In this document: positions 1-5,023 of the stretch, piece by piece
Position numbering within the stretch: the first letter of the stretch is position 1
Layout of the letters: every line of letters starts with the position of its first letter
NCBI GenBank assembly: GCA_025358235.1
Contig: JANYKH010000053.1
Location: 1-6,148, forward strand
Length of the DNA: 6,148 nt
Reading direction: 5' to 3'
Source of the DNA: Chloroflexota bacterium
GTDB lineage: Bacteria; Chloroflexota; Dehalococcoidia; Dehalococcoidales; RBG-16-60-22
The notes under the pieces: generated by a model
The model's input: only the letters and a program-made list of their open reading frames with translations
Told to the model about the DNA's origin: nothing
Databases searched by the model: none
Program-made: the position numbers and the translations under genes

Positions 1-58
1 TTTCCCGGTGATGGCCCTTGAAATTCCTGTAAATATTCCCGACTGGTCCTCGATATTC

Positions 59-65
59 AGGAGGG
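59..65 (+). promoter_or_regulatory. Ribosome binding site of the deacetylase gene
   Basis: AGGAGGG lies three bases before the ATG at 69 (four if GGAGG is taken as the core). It is a strong match to the anti-Shine-Dalgarno sequence and fixes the start. No convincing promoter is visible in the 58 bases before it, so transcription may come from outside the window. Confidence 0.8.
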
Positions 66-68
66 AAA

Positions 69-1175
69 ATGCCTCTCGCATTTCTGTATTCGGATGAACT
101 GAAAGAGTATGATTTCGGCCCCGGCCACCCCTTCCGCGGGGACCGGTTTCAAAATTTCCTTCCCTACCTGAAAAAGCAGCTTCCCCCGGAAAACAACTAC
201 GTTCTCCTCACCGCCGGTGAAGCTACTGACGAAGACCTCCTGCGCATCTGCCGTGAAGACTATATCGAATTCACCCGCAAATATTACGCCGCTGCCCATG
301 TCGGCCGGGATTATGACGACGATTTTTATCTTTTCCAATCCGGGGATAATATGCCTATCGGGCGTCCCGGCAACGTGGAAATGGCCGCCAGAGTTGTCGT
401 TGGTCAGGCTAAAAAGGCTGCCGACCTGGTAATGACCGGCAAATATCAGAAGGTGGTATCCATCGGCGGGGGATTACACCACGCCAAGTCAGCCTACGGC
501 GAGGGTTTCTGCCTTTACAATGATGTGGCATTCTGCGCGAAATACGCCCAGGAAGTTTATAAACTGGACCGCGTACTCGTGCTGGATTCAGATGCGCATG
601 CAGGCAACGGCACTGCAGATTATTTGTTCCGTTCCCCCAATTTCCTGTTTATCGATATTCACCAGGACCCTATGACGATCTACCCCGGCACCGGTTTCGC
701 GGAAGATATCGGGGACGGTGACGGAAAAGGCTTCAAAATGAATATCCCGATGCCTGTCTACGCCGGCAACCGGTCCTACGCCCTGGCTTTCGATGAGCTT
801 ATCATGCCGGTAGTGGCCGAATTTAAACCGCAGCTGATTATCCGCAACGGCGGATCTGACCCCTACTTTGAAGACGGTCTGACCAGGCTGGGCTTAACAG
901 CCGCCGGATTCAGAATGATGGGCGACCACGTGCGCCAGATGAGCGAAATTTGCGGCGGCAAGCAGATTGATTTGATTGCTTCCGGTTATAATCCGGACGT
1001 ATTGCCTCAGATATGGTTCGCTTTGCTATCCGGCATTGCCCCGTTTGATGTGCCGGTGGTTGAACCCCGCCCCATCCCCGCTAGGTTACAAGCGGACTTC
1101 GCTTATGAAACCAGCAAAACCGTGGTGGAACAGGTTAAAAACCACCTGCGTCCCTACTGGAAATGTTTCCAGTAG
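69..1175 (+). CDS. Histone deacetylase family zinc hydrolase (AcuC-like)
   Basis: This 368-residue protein has the arginase/deacetylase fold of the histone deacetylase superfamily, whose members remove acetyl groups from lysines or small amines using one zinc ion. Visible family landmarks are GHPFRGDR at 19-26, the active-site His pair H137-H138 in GGGLHHA, GFCLYND at 146-152, zinc ligands D175 and H177 in DSDAHAGNGT, YPGTGF at 205-210, the third zinc ligand D264 in GGSDP, and the catalytic Tyr Y307 in ASGYN. All catalytic positions are therefore kept. The residue after H177 is Ala (A178), where many members have a second His. Length is normal for bacterial AcuC-type proteins, and there is no signal peptide, so it is presumably cytoplasmic. 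The ATG follows AGGAGGG at 59-65. No acuA, acuB or acetyl-CoA synthetase gene is adjacent in the window, so the substrate (protein lysine, acetylpolyamine or other) is unknown. It converges on the nucleotidyltransferase gene with 2 bp between stops. Confidence 0.93.
   Translation: MPLAFLYSDELKEYDFGPGHPFRGDRFQNFLPYLKKQLPPENNYVLLTAGEATDEDLLRICREDYIEFTRKYYAAAHVGRDYDDDFYLFQSGDNMPIGRPGNVEMAARVVVGQAKKAADLVMTGKYQKVVSIGGGLHHAKSAYGEGFCLYNDVAFCAKYAQEVYKLDRVLVLDSDAHAGNGTADYLFRSPNFLFIDIHQDPMTIYPGTGFAEDIGDGDGKGFKMNIPMPVYAGNRSYALAFDELIMPVVAEFKPQLIIRNGGSDPYFEDGLTRLGLTAAGFRMMGDHVRQMSEICGGKQIDLIASGYNPDVLPQIWFALLSGIAPFDVPVVEPRPIPARLQADFAYETSKTVVEQVKNHLRPYWKCFQ
1154..1175. terminator. Perfect 10-bp inverted repeat at a convergent gene junction (possible bidirectional terminator)
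   Basis: CTACTGGAAA (1154-1163) and TTTCCAGTAG (1166-1175) are exact reverse complements separated by TG. In RNA this gives about nine pairs around an ATGT tetraloop. The right arm ends on the last base of the deacetylase stop codon, and the whole repeat encodes that protein's last six codons and stop. For the minus-strand nucleotidyltransferase transcript it begins 2 bases after the stop. No T-run follows on either strand, so it is not a classical intrinsic terminator. It could act as a factor-assisted end or a 3'-end stabiliser. The repeat is seen directly; the role is inferred. Confidence 0.5.
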
Positions 1176-1177
1176 AT

Positions 1178-2269
1178 TTACTGCGGCGGCTTTAGCGGCA
1201 AATCAGCTTCACCAACACGCAACCCGGGCCAAACTTTGGAGCCTGCCGGAAGATGCGTGTCCTCCAGAATAACCGTCTTGTCCCCAATTACGCATTGATC
1301 AGGAATATCTACTTTACTCTCAATCAAGGCTCCGGAACCGATTATCGAATTACTGATCGAAGCTCTTTTACGGACGATGACATGGTCCCAAAGCACCGAA
1401 CCCTCTATAGTCGCGTTTTCCCCGATGTGACAGCCCGGGCCCAGCGCCAGCGGGCCGATGAGCCTGGCCCCCGCCTCAATCACACACCCATCCCCGAACA
1501 TCACCGTGCCCCCTAACCGGGCGGTGGGGTGAATATTCGCTTTATTGTGGGTGAGGTGCCCCATTTTGGACAGCAAATCATGGTGAACTTTAAGATATTT
1601 TTCCGGCGTACCAATATCGATCCAGTATTCCTGGGAAGGGTATGCCAGCATGAAGTCCCCGCGGTGCAGCAGCAGCGGAAAAAGGTGATGCTCAAACATA
1701 TAATGGGAACCGGCCGGGATAAGGTCCAGCACTTCCGGCTGCAGAATATAGATTCCGGCGTTAATCATGTTCGTGGTAACCTGTTCAGGCTTGGGTTTTT
1801 CCACAAAACGGGTAATTCGTCCCTCAGCCTGGGTCTCCACCACACCGAAAGCGGTAGGGTTGTCCACCGGGGTTAGCGCGATGCTGGCTTTAGCCCCCAG
1901 TTCGCGGTGGAGTTTTATCATCGCACCAAGATCTATTTCGGTGATAATGTCCCCGTTAAAAACCAGGAACGGCTCGCGGTCCAGGTGCGGCTCGGCAAAT
2001 TTTACCGCGCCGGCTGTGCCCATTGGTGACGGCTCGACGGAATAGGTCAGGCGCATGCCAAGCCGGCTGCCGTCCCCCAGGCCTTTTTGAATCGCGTCAG
2101 GCAAATAGCCCATCGCCAGAACGACATCGGTAATACCGTGTTTTTTAAGATAAAGCAGCAGGTATTCCAGAAACGGCTCGTTCAAGATGGGGACCATGGA
2201 CTTGGGTATGTTGCATGTAAGGGGGCGAAGCCGGGTCCCCTGACCGCCGATCAAGATTACAGCTTTCAT
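1178..2269 (-). CDS. NDP-sugar pyrophosphorylase (mannose-1-phosphate guanylyltransferase / glucose-1-phosphate nucleotidyltransferase family)
   Basis: This 363-residue enzyme is predicted to join a sugar-1-phosphate to an NTP, releasing pyrophosphate and supplying activated sugar for cell-surface glycans. The N-terminal Rossmann-like domain (about 1-235) shows the nucleotide-binding loop GGQGTRLRPLT at 8-18, K23, GTAGA at 84-88, the metal-binding NGD at 105-107, FVEKPKPE at 155-162, NAGIY at 170-174 and WIDIGTPEKY at 216-225. From about 247 to 345 imperfect hexapeptide repeats (for example HIGENATIEGSVLW) form a left-handed beta-helix, the layout of GMPP/ManC-like and GlmU-like proteins. Nucleotide and sugar specificity cannot be read from sequence. 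I chose the ATG at 2269 because the family begins MKAVILIGG; a TTG four codons upstream (2281) is less likely since AGG at 2274-2276 would lie inside the gene. That binding site is weak, 4 bases from the ATG. No other glycan gene is in the window. Confidence 0.92.
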   Translation of the reverse strand: MKAVILIGGQGTRLRPLTCNIPKSMVPILNEPFLEYLLLYLKKHGITDVVLAMGYLPDAIQKGLGDGSRLGMRLTYSVEPSPMGTAGAVKFAEPHLDREPFLVFNGDIITEIDLGAMIKLHRELGAKASIALTPVDNPTAFGVVETQAEGRITRFVEKPKPEQVTTNMINAGIYILQPEVLDLIPAGSHYMFEHHLFPLLLHRGDFMLAYPSQEYWIDIGTPEKYLKVHHDLLSKMGHLTHNKANIHPTARLGGTVMFGDGCVIEAGARLIGPLALGPGCHIGENATIEGSVLWDHVIVRKRASISNSIIGSGALIESKVDIPDQCVIGDKTVILEDTHLPAGSKVWPGLRVGEADLPLKPPQ

Positions 2270-2329
2270 AATACCTGCCAAAAACGGCTGAACCCGTCCC
2301 GCTGTACGCCCCGGAAAAAAGCCAACGCC

Positions 2330-2335
2330 AGTATA
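2330..2335 (-). promoter_or_regulatory. Possible -10 box for the nucleotidyltransferase gene
   Basis: Read on the minus strand, TATACT lies about 61 bases before the ATG at 2269. A good -35 box at the expected distance is absent (only TTCCAT). The upstream zinc-ribbon gene points the same way but ends 226 bp earlier, so a separate promoter is plausible. This one is a weak candidate. Confidence 0.25.
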
Positions 2336-2495
2336 CCCGAAAAACTATTTTCATGGAACCTGGCCAGAACAGCTGGTAACTTCACAGGATTTGAGCCTGC
2401 CCCAGAGGAGCGGCTAACGAGCGGGTAGCAGTCCGTAACCGGTTAAATTCTAGTTCAGAGTATCACAATATTTAGTTATTTGCCAGATAAAAAGC

Positions 2496-2792
2496 CTAAG
2501 CCCTCATCTTGGTATAGCAGTCCCGGCAATAAACGGGGCGACCTTCAGTCGGCTCAAACGGGACGGTTGTCTCAGCGGCGCATGAGGCGCAAACCGCGCT
2601 GAAAACCGGTCTCTGGCTGGGAGCATTTTCCCCGGCCTGGTTGCGCTGCCGGCGGGCGATAGAGCGGCATTCGGGGCAGCGGCGGGGTTCATTCATCAAC
2701 CCGCGGGAAGCATAAAATTCCTGCTCGCCGGAAGTGAAGATGAATTCCTTTCCACAATCTTTGCAATTCAGGTTCTTGTCCTCTAGGGCCAT
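2496..2792 (-). CDS. Small double zinc-ribbon protein (zf-trcl type plus CxxC-x17-CxxC module)
   Basis: This 98-residue protein carries two four-cysteine zinc-binding units. The first, near the N-terminus, matches the probable zinc-ribbon domain zf-trcl (PF13451): C10-x2-C13 with KEFIFTSGEQEFYASRG, then C39-x2-C42 in RRCPECR. The second uses C68-x2-C71 and C89-x2-C92 around ETTVPFEP and GRPVYCRDCY. A basic linker at 43-51 (RSIARRQRN) joins them. No catalytic residues are seen, and the molecular role of the family is not established. Zinc-bound nucleic-acid or protein contact is a reasonable guess, and the basic linker would fit RNA or DNA binding. The ATG at 2792 is chosen because AAGGAGG lies 8 bases upstream and the domain starts here. 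An in-frame extension to 2879 would reach the predicted -10 box and lacks family similarity. The gene has its own promoter and structured leader, and is divergent from the metallopeptidase gene. Confidence 0.9.
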   Translation of the reverse strand: MALEDKNLNCKDCGKEFIFTSGEQEFYASRGLMNEPRRCPECRSIARRQRNQAGENAPSQRPVFSAVCASCAAETTVPFEPTEGRPVYCRDCYTKMRA

Positions 2793-2800
2793 GACTACAG

Positions 2801-2807
2801 CCTCCTT
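2801..2807 (-). promoter_or_regulatory. Strong ribosome binding site of the zinc-ribbon gene
   Basis: Read on the minus strand this is AAGGAGG with 8 bases to the ATG at 2792. It decides the start against the longer in-frame reading. Its first two bases also belong to the downstream arm of the inverted repeat at 2806-2830. Confidence 0.85.
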
Positions 2808-2860
2808 AGATATTCCTTCAATGTATCTAAACGGACATATTTGATGGTCCGGCATTGAAG
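2806..2860 (-). promoter_or_regulatory. Structured 5' leader of the zinc-ribbon gene with two competing stems
   Basis: On the minus-strand transcript, stem A pairs CTTCAATG (2860-2853) with CATTGAAG (2823-2816), an exact 8-bp match. It encloses an inner stem CGGAC (2851-2847) with GTCCG (2836-2832). Stem B pairs TTAGATA (2830-2824) with TATCTAA (2812-2806), an exact 7-bp match. The loop of B contains the downstream arm of A, and the upstream arm of B lies inside A, so the two cannot easily form together. The last two bases of B are the first two of the AAGGAGG binding site. This geometry resembles a translational switch or thermosensor, or it may be a DNA operator. It matches no riboswitch class I recognise. 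No T-run follows, so transcription termination is unlikely. The pairings are seen directly; the regulation is inferred. Confidence 0.5.
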
Positions 2861-2877
2861 CAAAACACAACTTCCCC

Positions 2878-2906
2878 AATATACTTGACCGAATAGTTCA
2901 AGTCAA
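2878..2906 (-). promoter_or_regulatory. Near-consensus sigma-70-type promoter for the zinc-ribbon gene, with an internal dyad
   Basis: On the minus strand the -35 box is TTGACT (2906-2901) and the -10 box is TATATT (2883-2878), with exactly 17 bases between. Transcription would start near 2871, giving a leader of about 79 bases. An inverted repeat, ACTTGA and TCAAGT (2903-2898 and 2888-2883, 9-base spacer), fills the space between the boxes and touches both. This is where a repressor or a MerR-type activator dimer would bind. The promoter is well supported by spacing; the operator is a guess. Confidence 0.65.
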
Positions 2907-3163
2907 GCATTTCAAATCCTGATCTAAAGCCAAGTCATTTAAAAAGGCGGATATATTATTCATAATCGAACATTGCACAGCTATGGTTTATACCATATTT
3001 AATCATTCTCGGCAATATTATCACCTATTCGCTTATATTTTGTTGATTTATGTACCTGGGTGTTTGAAAACTATTTGTGCCTGTTAACCCCGGACACGCC
3101 GAGACTAAAAATATTTTGCCGTTGCAATTTAAAAATCCCCTCGGGCCATCTGATATCGCTTCT
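2907..3163. other. AT-rich divergent intergenic region, no gene recognised
   Basis: Together with its flanking promoters this stretch separates the divergent zinc-ribbon and metallopeptidase genes. It is clearly richer in A and T than the coding regions. I find no tRNA, no convincing small ORF and no intrinsic terminator. Two short dyads stand out: ATTAT/ATAAT at 2955-2966, and TATGGT/ACCATA with a 4-base centre at 2982-2997. Either could be a regulator site, but both are short enough to occur by chance in AT-rich DNA. Confidence 0.6.
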
Positions 3164-3193
3164 TTGTAGTCCTGAGGCTGAGTCCAGTATAAT
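3164..3193 (+). promoter_or_regulatory. Promoter of the metallopeptidase gene
   Basis: A perfect -10 box TATAAT (3188-3193) is preceded by TTGTAG (3164-3169) with an 18-base spacer. Transcription would begin near 3200, leaving only about 8 bases before the ATG at 3208, so the transcript would be almost leaderless. GAAAGG at 3201-3206 is only one base from the ATG, too close for a normal ribosome binding site. Confidence 0.5.
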
Positions 3194-3207
3194 TAGATAC
3201 GAAAGGT

Positions 3208-3585
3208 ATGGATAGAGAAAGGTTCGAGGAGATTGTGGCCCGGGCGGTGCAGGATTTGCCCGCGGAATTCCAGGAAAGGATGGATAACATCGATGTTGTG
3301 GTGGAGGAATTTCCATCCGCGCGGCAGCTCAAATCCACCAACGTTCCCAAAACCGATACCCTCCTCGGCTTATATGAGGGCGTCCCGATCACCGAGCGCC
3401 ATTCCAGCTATGGCTTGACCTTGCCGGACAAGATCACCATTTTCCAATTTCCGATCGAGGCAATCTGCACTTCAGATGATGGCATTGCCAAAGAAGTTCA
3501 AAAGGTCGTCATCCACGAAATCGCGCATCACTTCGGCATCAGCGACGATCGTCTTGACGAACTTGAAAAGGATAGCCCACTCTAA
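3208..3585 (+). CDS. Metallopeptidase family protein (PF06262, zincin-like)
   Basis: This 125-residue protein belongs to the small minimal-zincin family found in Actinobacteria, Chloroflexi and related groups. It opens with the family-typical MDRERFEEIVARAVQDLP, then has a central LLGLYEGVPITER (53-64) and LPDKITIF (72-79). Near the C-terminus is the zinc motif HEIAHHFGISD at 103-113. This fits the HExxHxxGxxD pattern, with H103, H107 and probably D113 as metal ligands and E104 as the catalytic base. Length is normal for the family. It has no signal peptide or membrane helix, so it should be cytoplasmic. Substrates of the family are unknown and peptidase activity is predicted from the fold. 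The ATG is kept because the family N-terminus starts there, even though the binding-site spacing is poor. The MFS gene follows after 47 bp on the same strand and may be co-transcribed. Confidence 0.9.
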   Translation: MDRERFEEIVARAVQDLPAEFQERMDNIDVVVEEFPSARQLKSTNVPKTDTLLGLYEGVPITERHSSYGLTLPDKITIFQFPIEAICTSDDGIAKEVQKVVIHEIAHHFGISDDRLDELEKDSPL

Positions 3586-3632
3586 TCCGCATGAACCTTT
3601 CACCTCCATCTAATAAATTTTAAAGGACTGTT

Positions 3633-4847
3633 ATGATTCAAACTATGCCCCTTTCCCGTTACCGCTGGGTGATGCTCTCCGTGATGTGGGTCACCTATAT
3701 GGTGGTCTTTATGAACCGCCTGAGCGTGGGCCCGCTGGCCCCTTTTCTGAAAGAAGAACTCCACATCAACAGCGCGGAAATAGGCTTGATTATCACCGCC
3801 TCGATAATCGGCTATATTATCACGATGATTCCCGCCGGGCTGCTGGTAGACCGCTTCGGGGCGAAATGGTTGATCGTAATCGGTGAATTCATCGCGGGTA
3901 TCGCTGTAATGGGAATTTTCTGGGCACCATCTTACCACTGGGTGCTCGTGATGATGTTTTTAACCGGGCTGGGCAGCGGCACGATTGTTCCGGCCACCGC
4001 CAAAGATCTATACATCTGGTTCCCGGTAAAAGAGCGGGCTACTGTCATGGGGATCCGGCAAACAGCGATCAACCTGGGCACGGTCATTTCGGCCGCGGTA
4101 CTTCCCCTCATTGCTCTGTCTTACGGCTGGCGGGCCGGTTTCCTGACGTTCGGACTGGTGGCCGTGGGGATAAGCATCATCGCTCTGATATTCTACAAAG
4201 AAACACCCCTCCCACCCCGTGTCATCGTAAAAAATAAGGACAAACAAGGAACCTTGAGTAAAATACTGCATGACCGCAATATCTGGTTTCTGGGGGCCTC
4301 TGCCCTGTGCCTCACCTGGGTAGAATTTGCCGTGGCCGCCCAACTGGTCCTTTATCTTAAAGAAGACCTGCTGCTGAACGTCGTTCTGGCGGGACAATTA
4401 CTGGCGGTAACGCAGGTCGCCGGTGGCGTCGCCCGTCCCATTAACGGACTGCTCAGCGATAGAGTATTTGGCGGCGCCAGAAAACCCCTCTGGATGATTC
4501 TGGGAGCGGTCTCTGTAATTAGCTGTTTGATTCTCGCGCTGGCGGGGCGTGACCTCGGCTGGTGGTTATACGTCGTACTGGCGCTGGTAGGCATAGGCAG
4601 CACCAGCTTCGGTGGGTTGTTTTTTACTATGTTGACGGAGATAGCGGGGCCTGAATCCGCCGGCACGGCGACCGGCGTGGGAGTGACCCTTTCCAGCCTC
4701 GGCACGATGTTCGGCGCGGCGGTGTTCGGCTATATCGTTGACTCCACTCACTCATATGCCCCGGCCTGGATATCACTGGCAATTATGTCCTTCCTTTCAA
4801 TTGTGCTCCTGTTGTTTGCCAGGGAAACGAAATCCAAACCGATTTAA
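3633..4847 (+). CDS. Major facilitator superfamily transporter
   Basis: This 404-residue integral membrane protein has about 12 hydrophobic helices in two halves, split by a polar cytoplasmic loop near 190-212. The MFS motif A appears between helices 2 and 3 as GLLVDRFGAK (69-78), with a degenerate second copy NGLLSDRVFGGARKP (271-285) in the C-terminal half. GIRQTAINLG at 140-149 lies in helix 5. The N-terminal MNRLSVGPLAPFL and the helix-rich ends resemble the anion:cation symporter (ACS) and NarK-like branches, which move organic or inorganic anions with protons. The true substrate cannot be told from sequence. The ATG is preceded by AAAGGA (3622-3627) at 5 bases. No promoter is evident in the 47-bp gap from the metallopeptidase gene, so read-through is likely. 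Its stop codon TAA overlaps the stop of ccmD on the other strand through the shared TTAA at 4844-4847. Confidence 0.92.
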   Translation: MIQTMPLSRYRWVMLSVMWVTYMVVFMNRLSVGPLAPFLKEELHINSAEIGLIITASIIGYIITMIPAGLLVDRFGAKWLIVIGEFIAGIAVMGIFWAPSYHWVLVMMFLTGLGSGTIVPATAKDLYIWFPVKERATVMGIRQTAINLGTVISAAVLPLIALSYGWRAGFLTFGLVAVGISIIALIFYKETPLPPRVIVKNKDKQGTLSKILHDRNIWFLGASALCLTWVEFAVAAQLVLYLKEDLLLNVVLAGQLLAVTQVAGGVARPINGLLSDRVFGGARKPLWMILGAVSVISCLILALAGRDLGWWLYVVLALVGIGSTSFGGLFFTMLTEIAGPESAGTATGVGVTLSSLGTMFGAAVFGYIVDSTHSYAPAWISLAIMSFLSIVLLLFARETKSKPI

Positions 4848-4996
4848 GCGATCTTCCGGGCTTGCTTCAGTTCTTCCCGCAAAGCGGTAATTTCCGCTTT
4901 GGTTTGCTGCTGTCTGTGAACCAGCATCAGCACGTAAACAAAAAGCACTGCCCATATGAGCCCGAACGCTGCGAATAAAAAACCAAAATTTTCCAT
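4844..4996 (-). CDS. ccmD: CcmD family protein (cytochrome c biogenesis)
   Basis: This 50-residue protein starts MENFGFLFAAFGLIWAVLFV. It has one membrane helix (about 6-26), then a basic stretch HRQQQTK and a charged, probably coiled-coil tail EITALREELKQARKIA. This is the usual CcmD plan: a single-span membrane protein that helps CcmC and the CcmAB ATPase release haem-loaded CcmE. It is shorter than the Escherichia coli protein (69 residues) but typical of compact versions. GGAGG (5006-5002 on the minus strand) lies 5 bases before the ATG. It follows ccmC by 27 bp and is the last gene of the operon in this window, so context supports the call as much as sequence does. Its stop overlaps that of the MFS gene on the opposite strand. 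Confidence 0.85.
   Translation of the reverse strand: MENFGFLFAAFGLIWAVLFVYVLMLVHRQQQTKAEITALREELKQARKIA
4880..4901. terminator. 8-bp hairpin inside ccmD, possible end point for the MFS transcript
   Basis: CAAAGCGG (4880-4887) and CCGCTTTG (4894-4901) pair exactly around a 6-base loop. The hairpin starts 33 bases after the MFS stop and lies within the antisense ccmD coding region. Only a weak GTTTG follows on the plus strand, so it is not a classical intrinsic terminator. It is the only clear hairpin near this convergent junction. Chance pairing within coding sequence is possible. Confidence 0.35.
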
Positions 4997-5023
4997 AATA
5001 TCCTCCGTTACCGGTCTTCCGGA

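Noticed and set aside
57..338. Reverse-strand open frame opposite the deacetylase gene
   Set aside because: It lies wholly antisense to a gene with strong family motifs and has no recognisable domain; it is a codon-bias shadow.
2267..2281. TTG start four codons upstream for the nucleotidyltransferase
   Set aside because: The family begins at MKAVILIGG, and the only binding-site-like bases lie between the TTG and the ATG.
2385..2405. Minus-strand T-arm-like stem (CAGG, CTCAAAT loop, CCTG) followed by an ACCA, suggesting a tRNA
   Set aside because: No matching acceptor 5' strand, D-arm or anticodon arm can be laid out in the preceding 70 bases, and the loop lacks the usual TTC start.
1529..2428. 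Forward frames opposite the nucleotidyltransferase gene
   Set aside because: They are antisense to a gene with complete catalytic motifs and show no domain or binding site of their own.
2793..2879. N-terminal extension of the zinc-ribbon protein by 29 residues
   Set aside because: It would start inside the predicted -10 box, skip the excellent AAGGAGG and add residues unlike the family.
2983..3087. 34-codon forward frame with a hydrophobic middle in the divergent spacer
   Set aside because: There is no ribosome binding site before the ATG, and composition is that of AT-rich noncoding DNA with no family resemblance.
4008..4751. Several reverse-strand frames opposite the MFS gene
   Set aside because: They are polar, low-complexity shadow translations with no motif, opposite a clear 12-helix transporter.
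5011..5022. CCGG-4-CCGG hairpin in the ccmC-ccmD gap
   Set aside because: Only four pairs with no T-run; CCGG is self-complementary, so the pairing is not informative.
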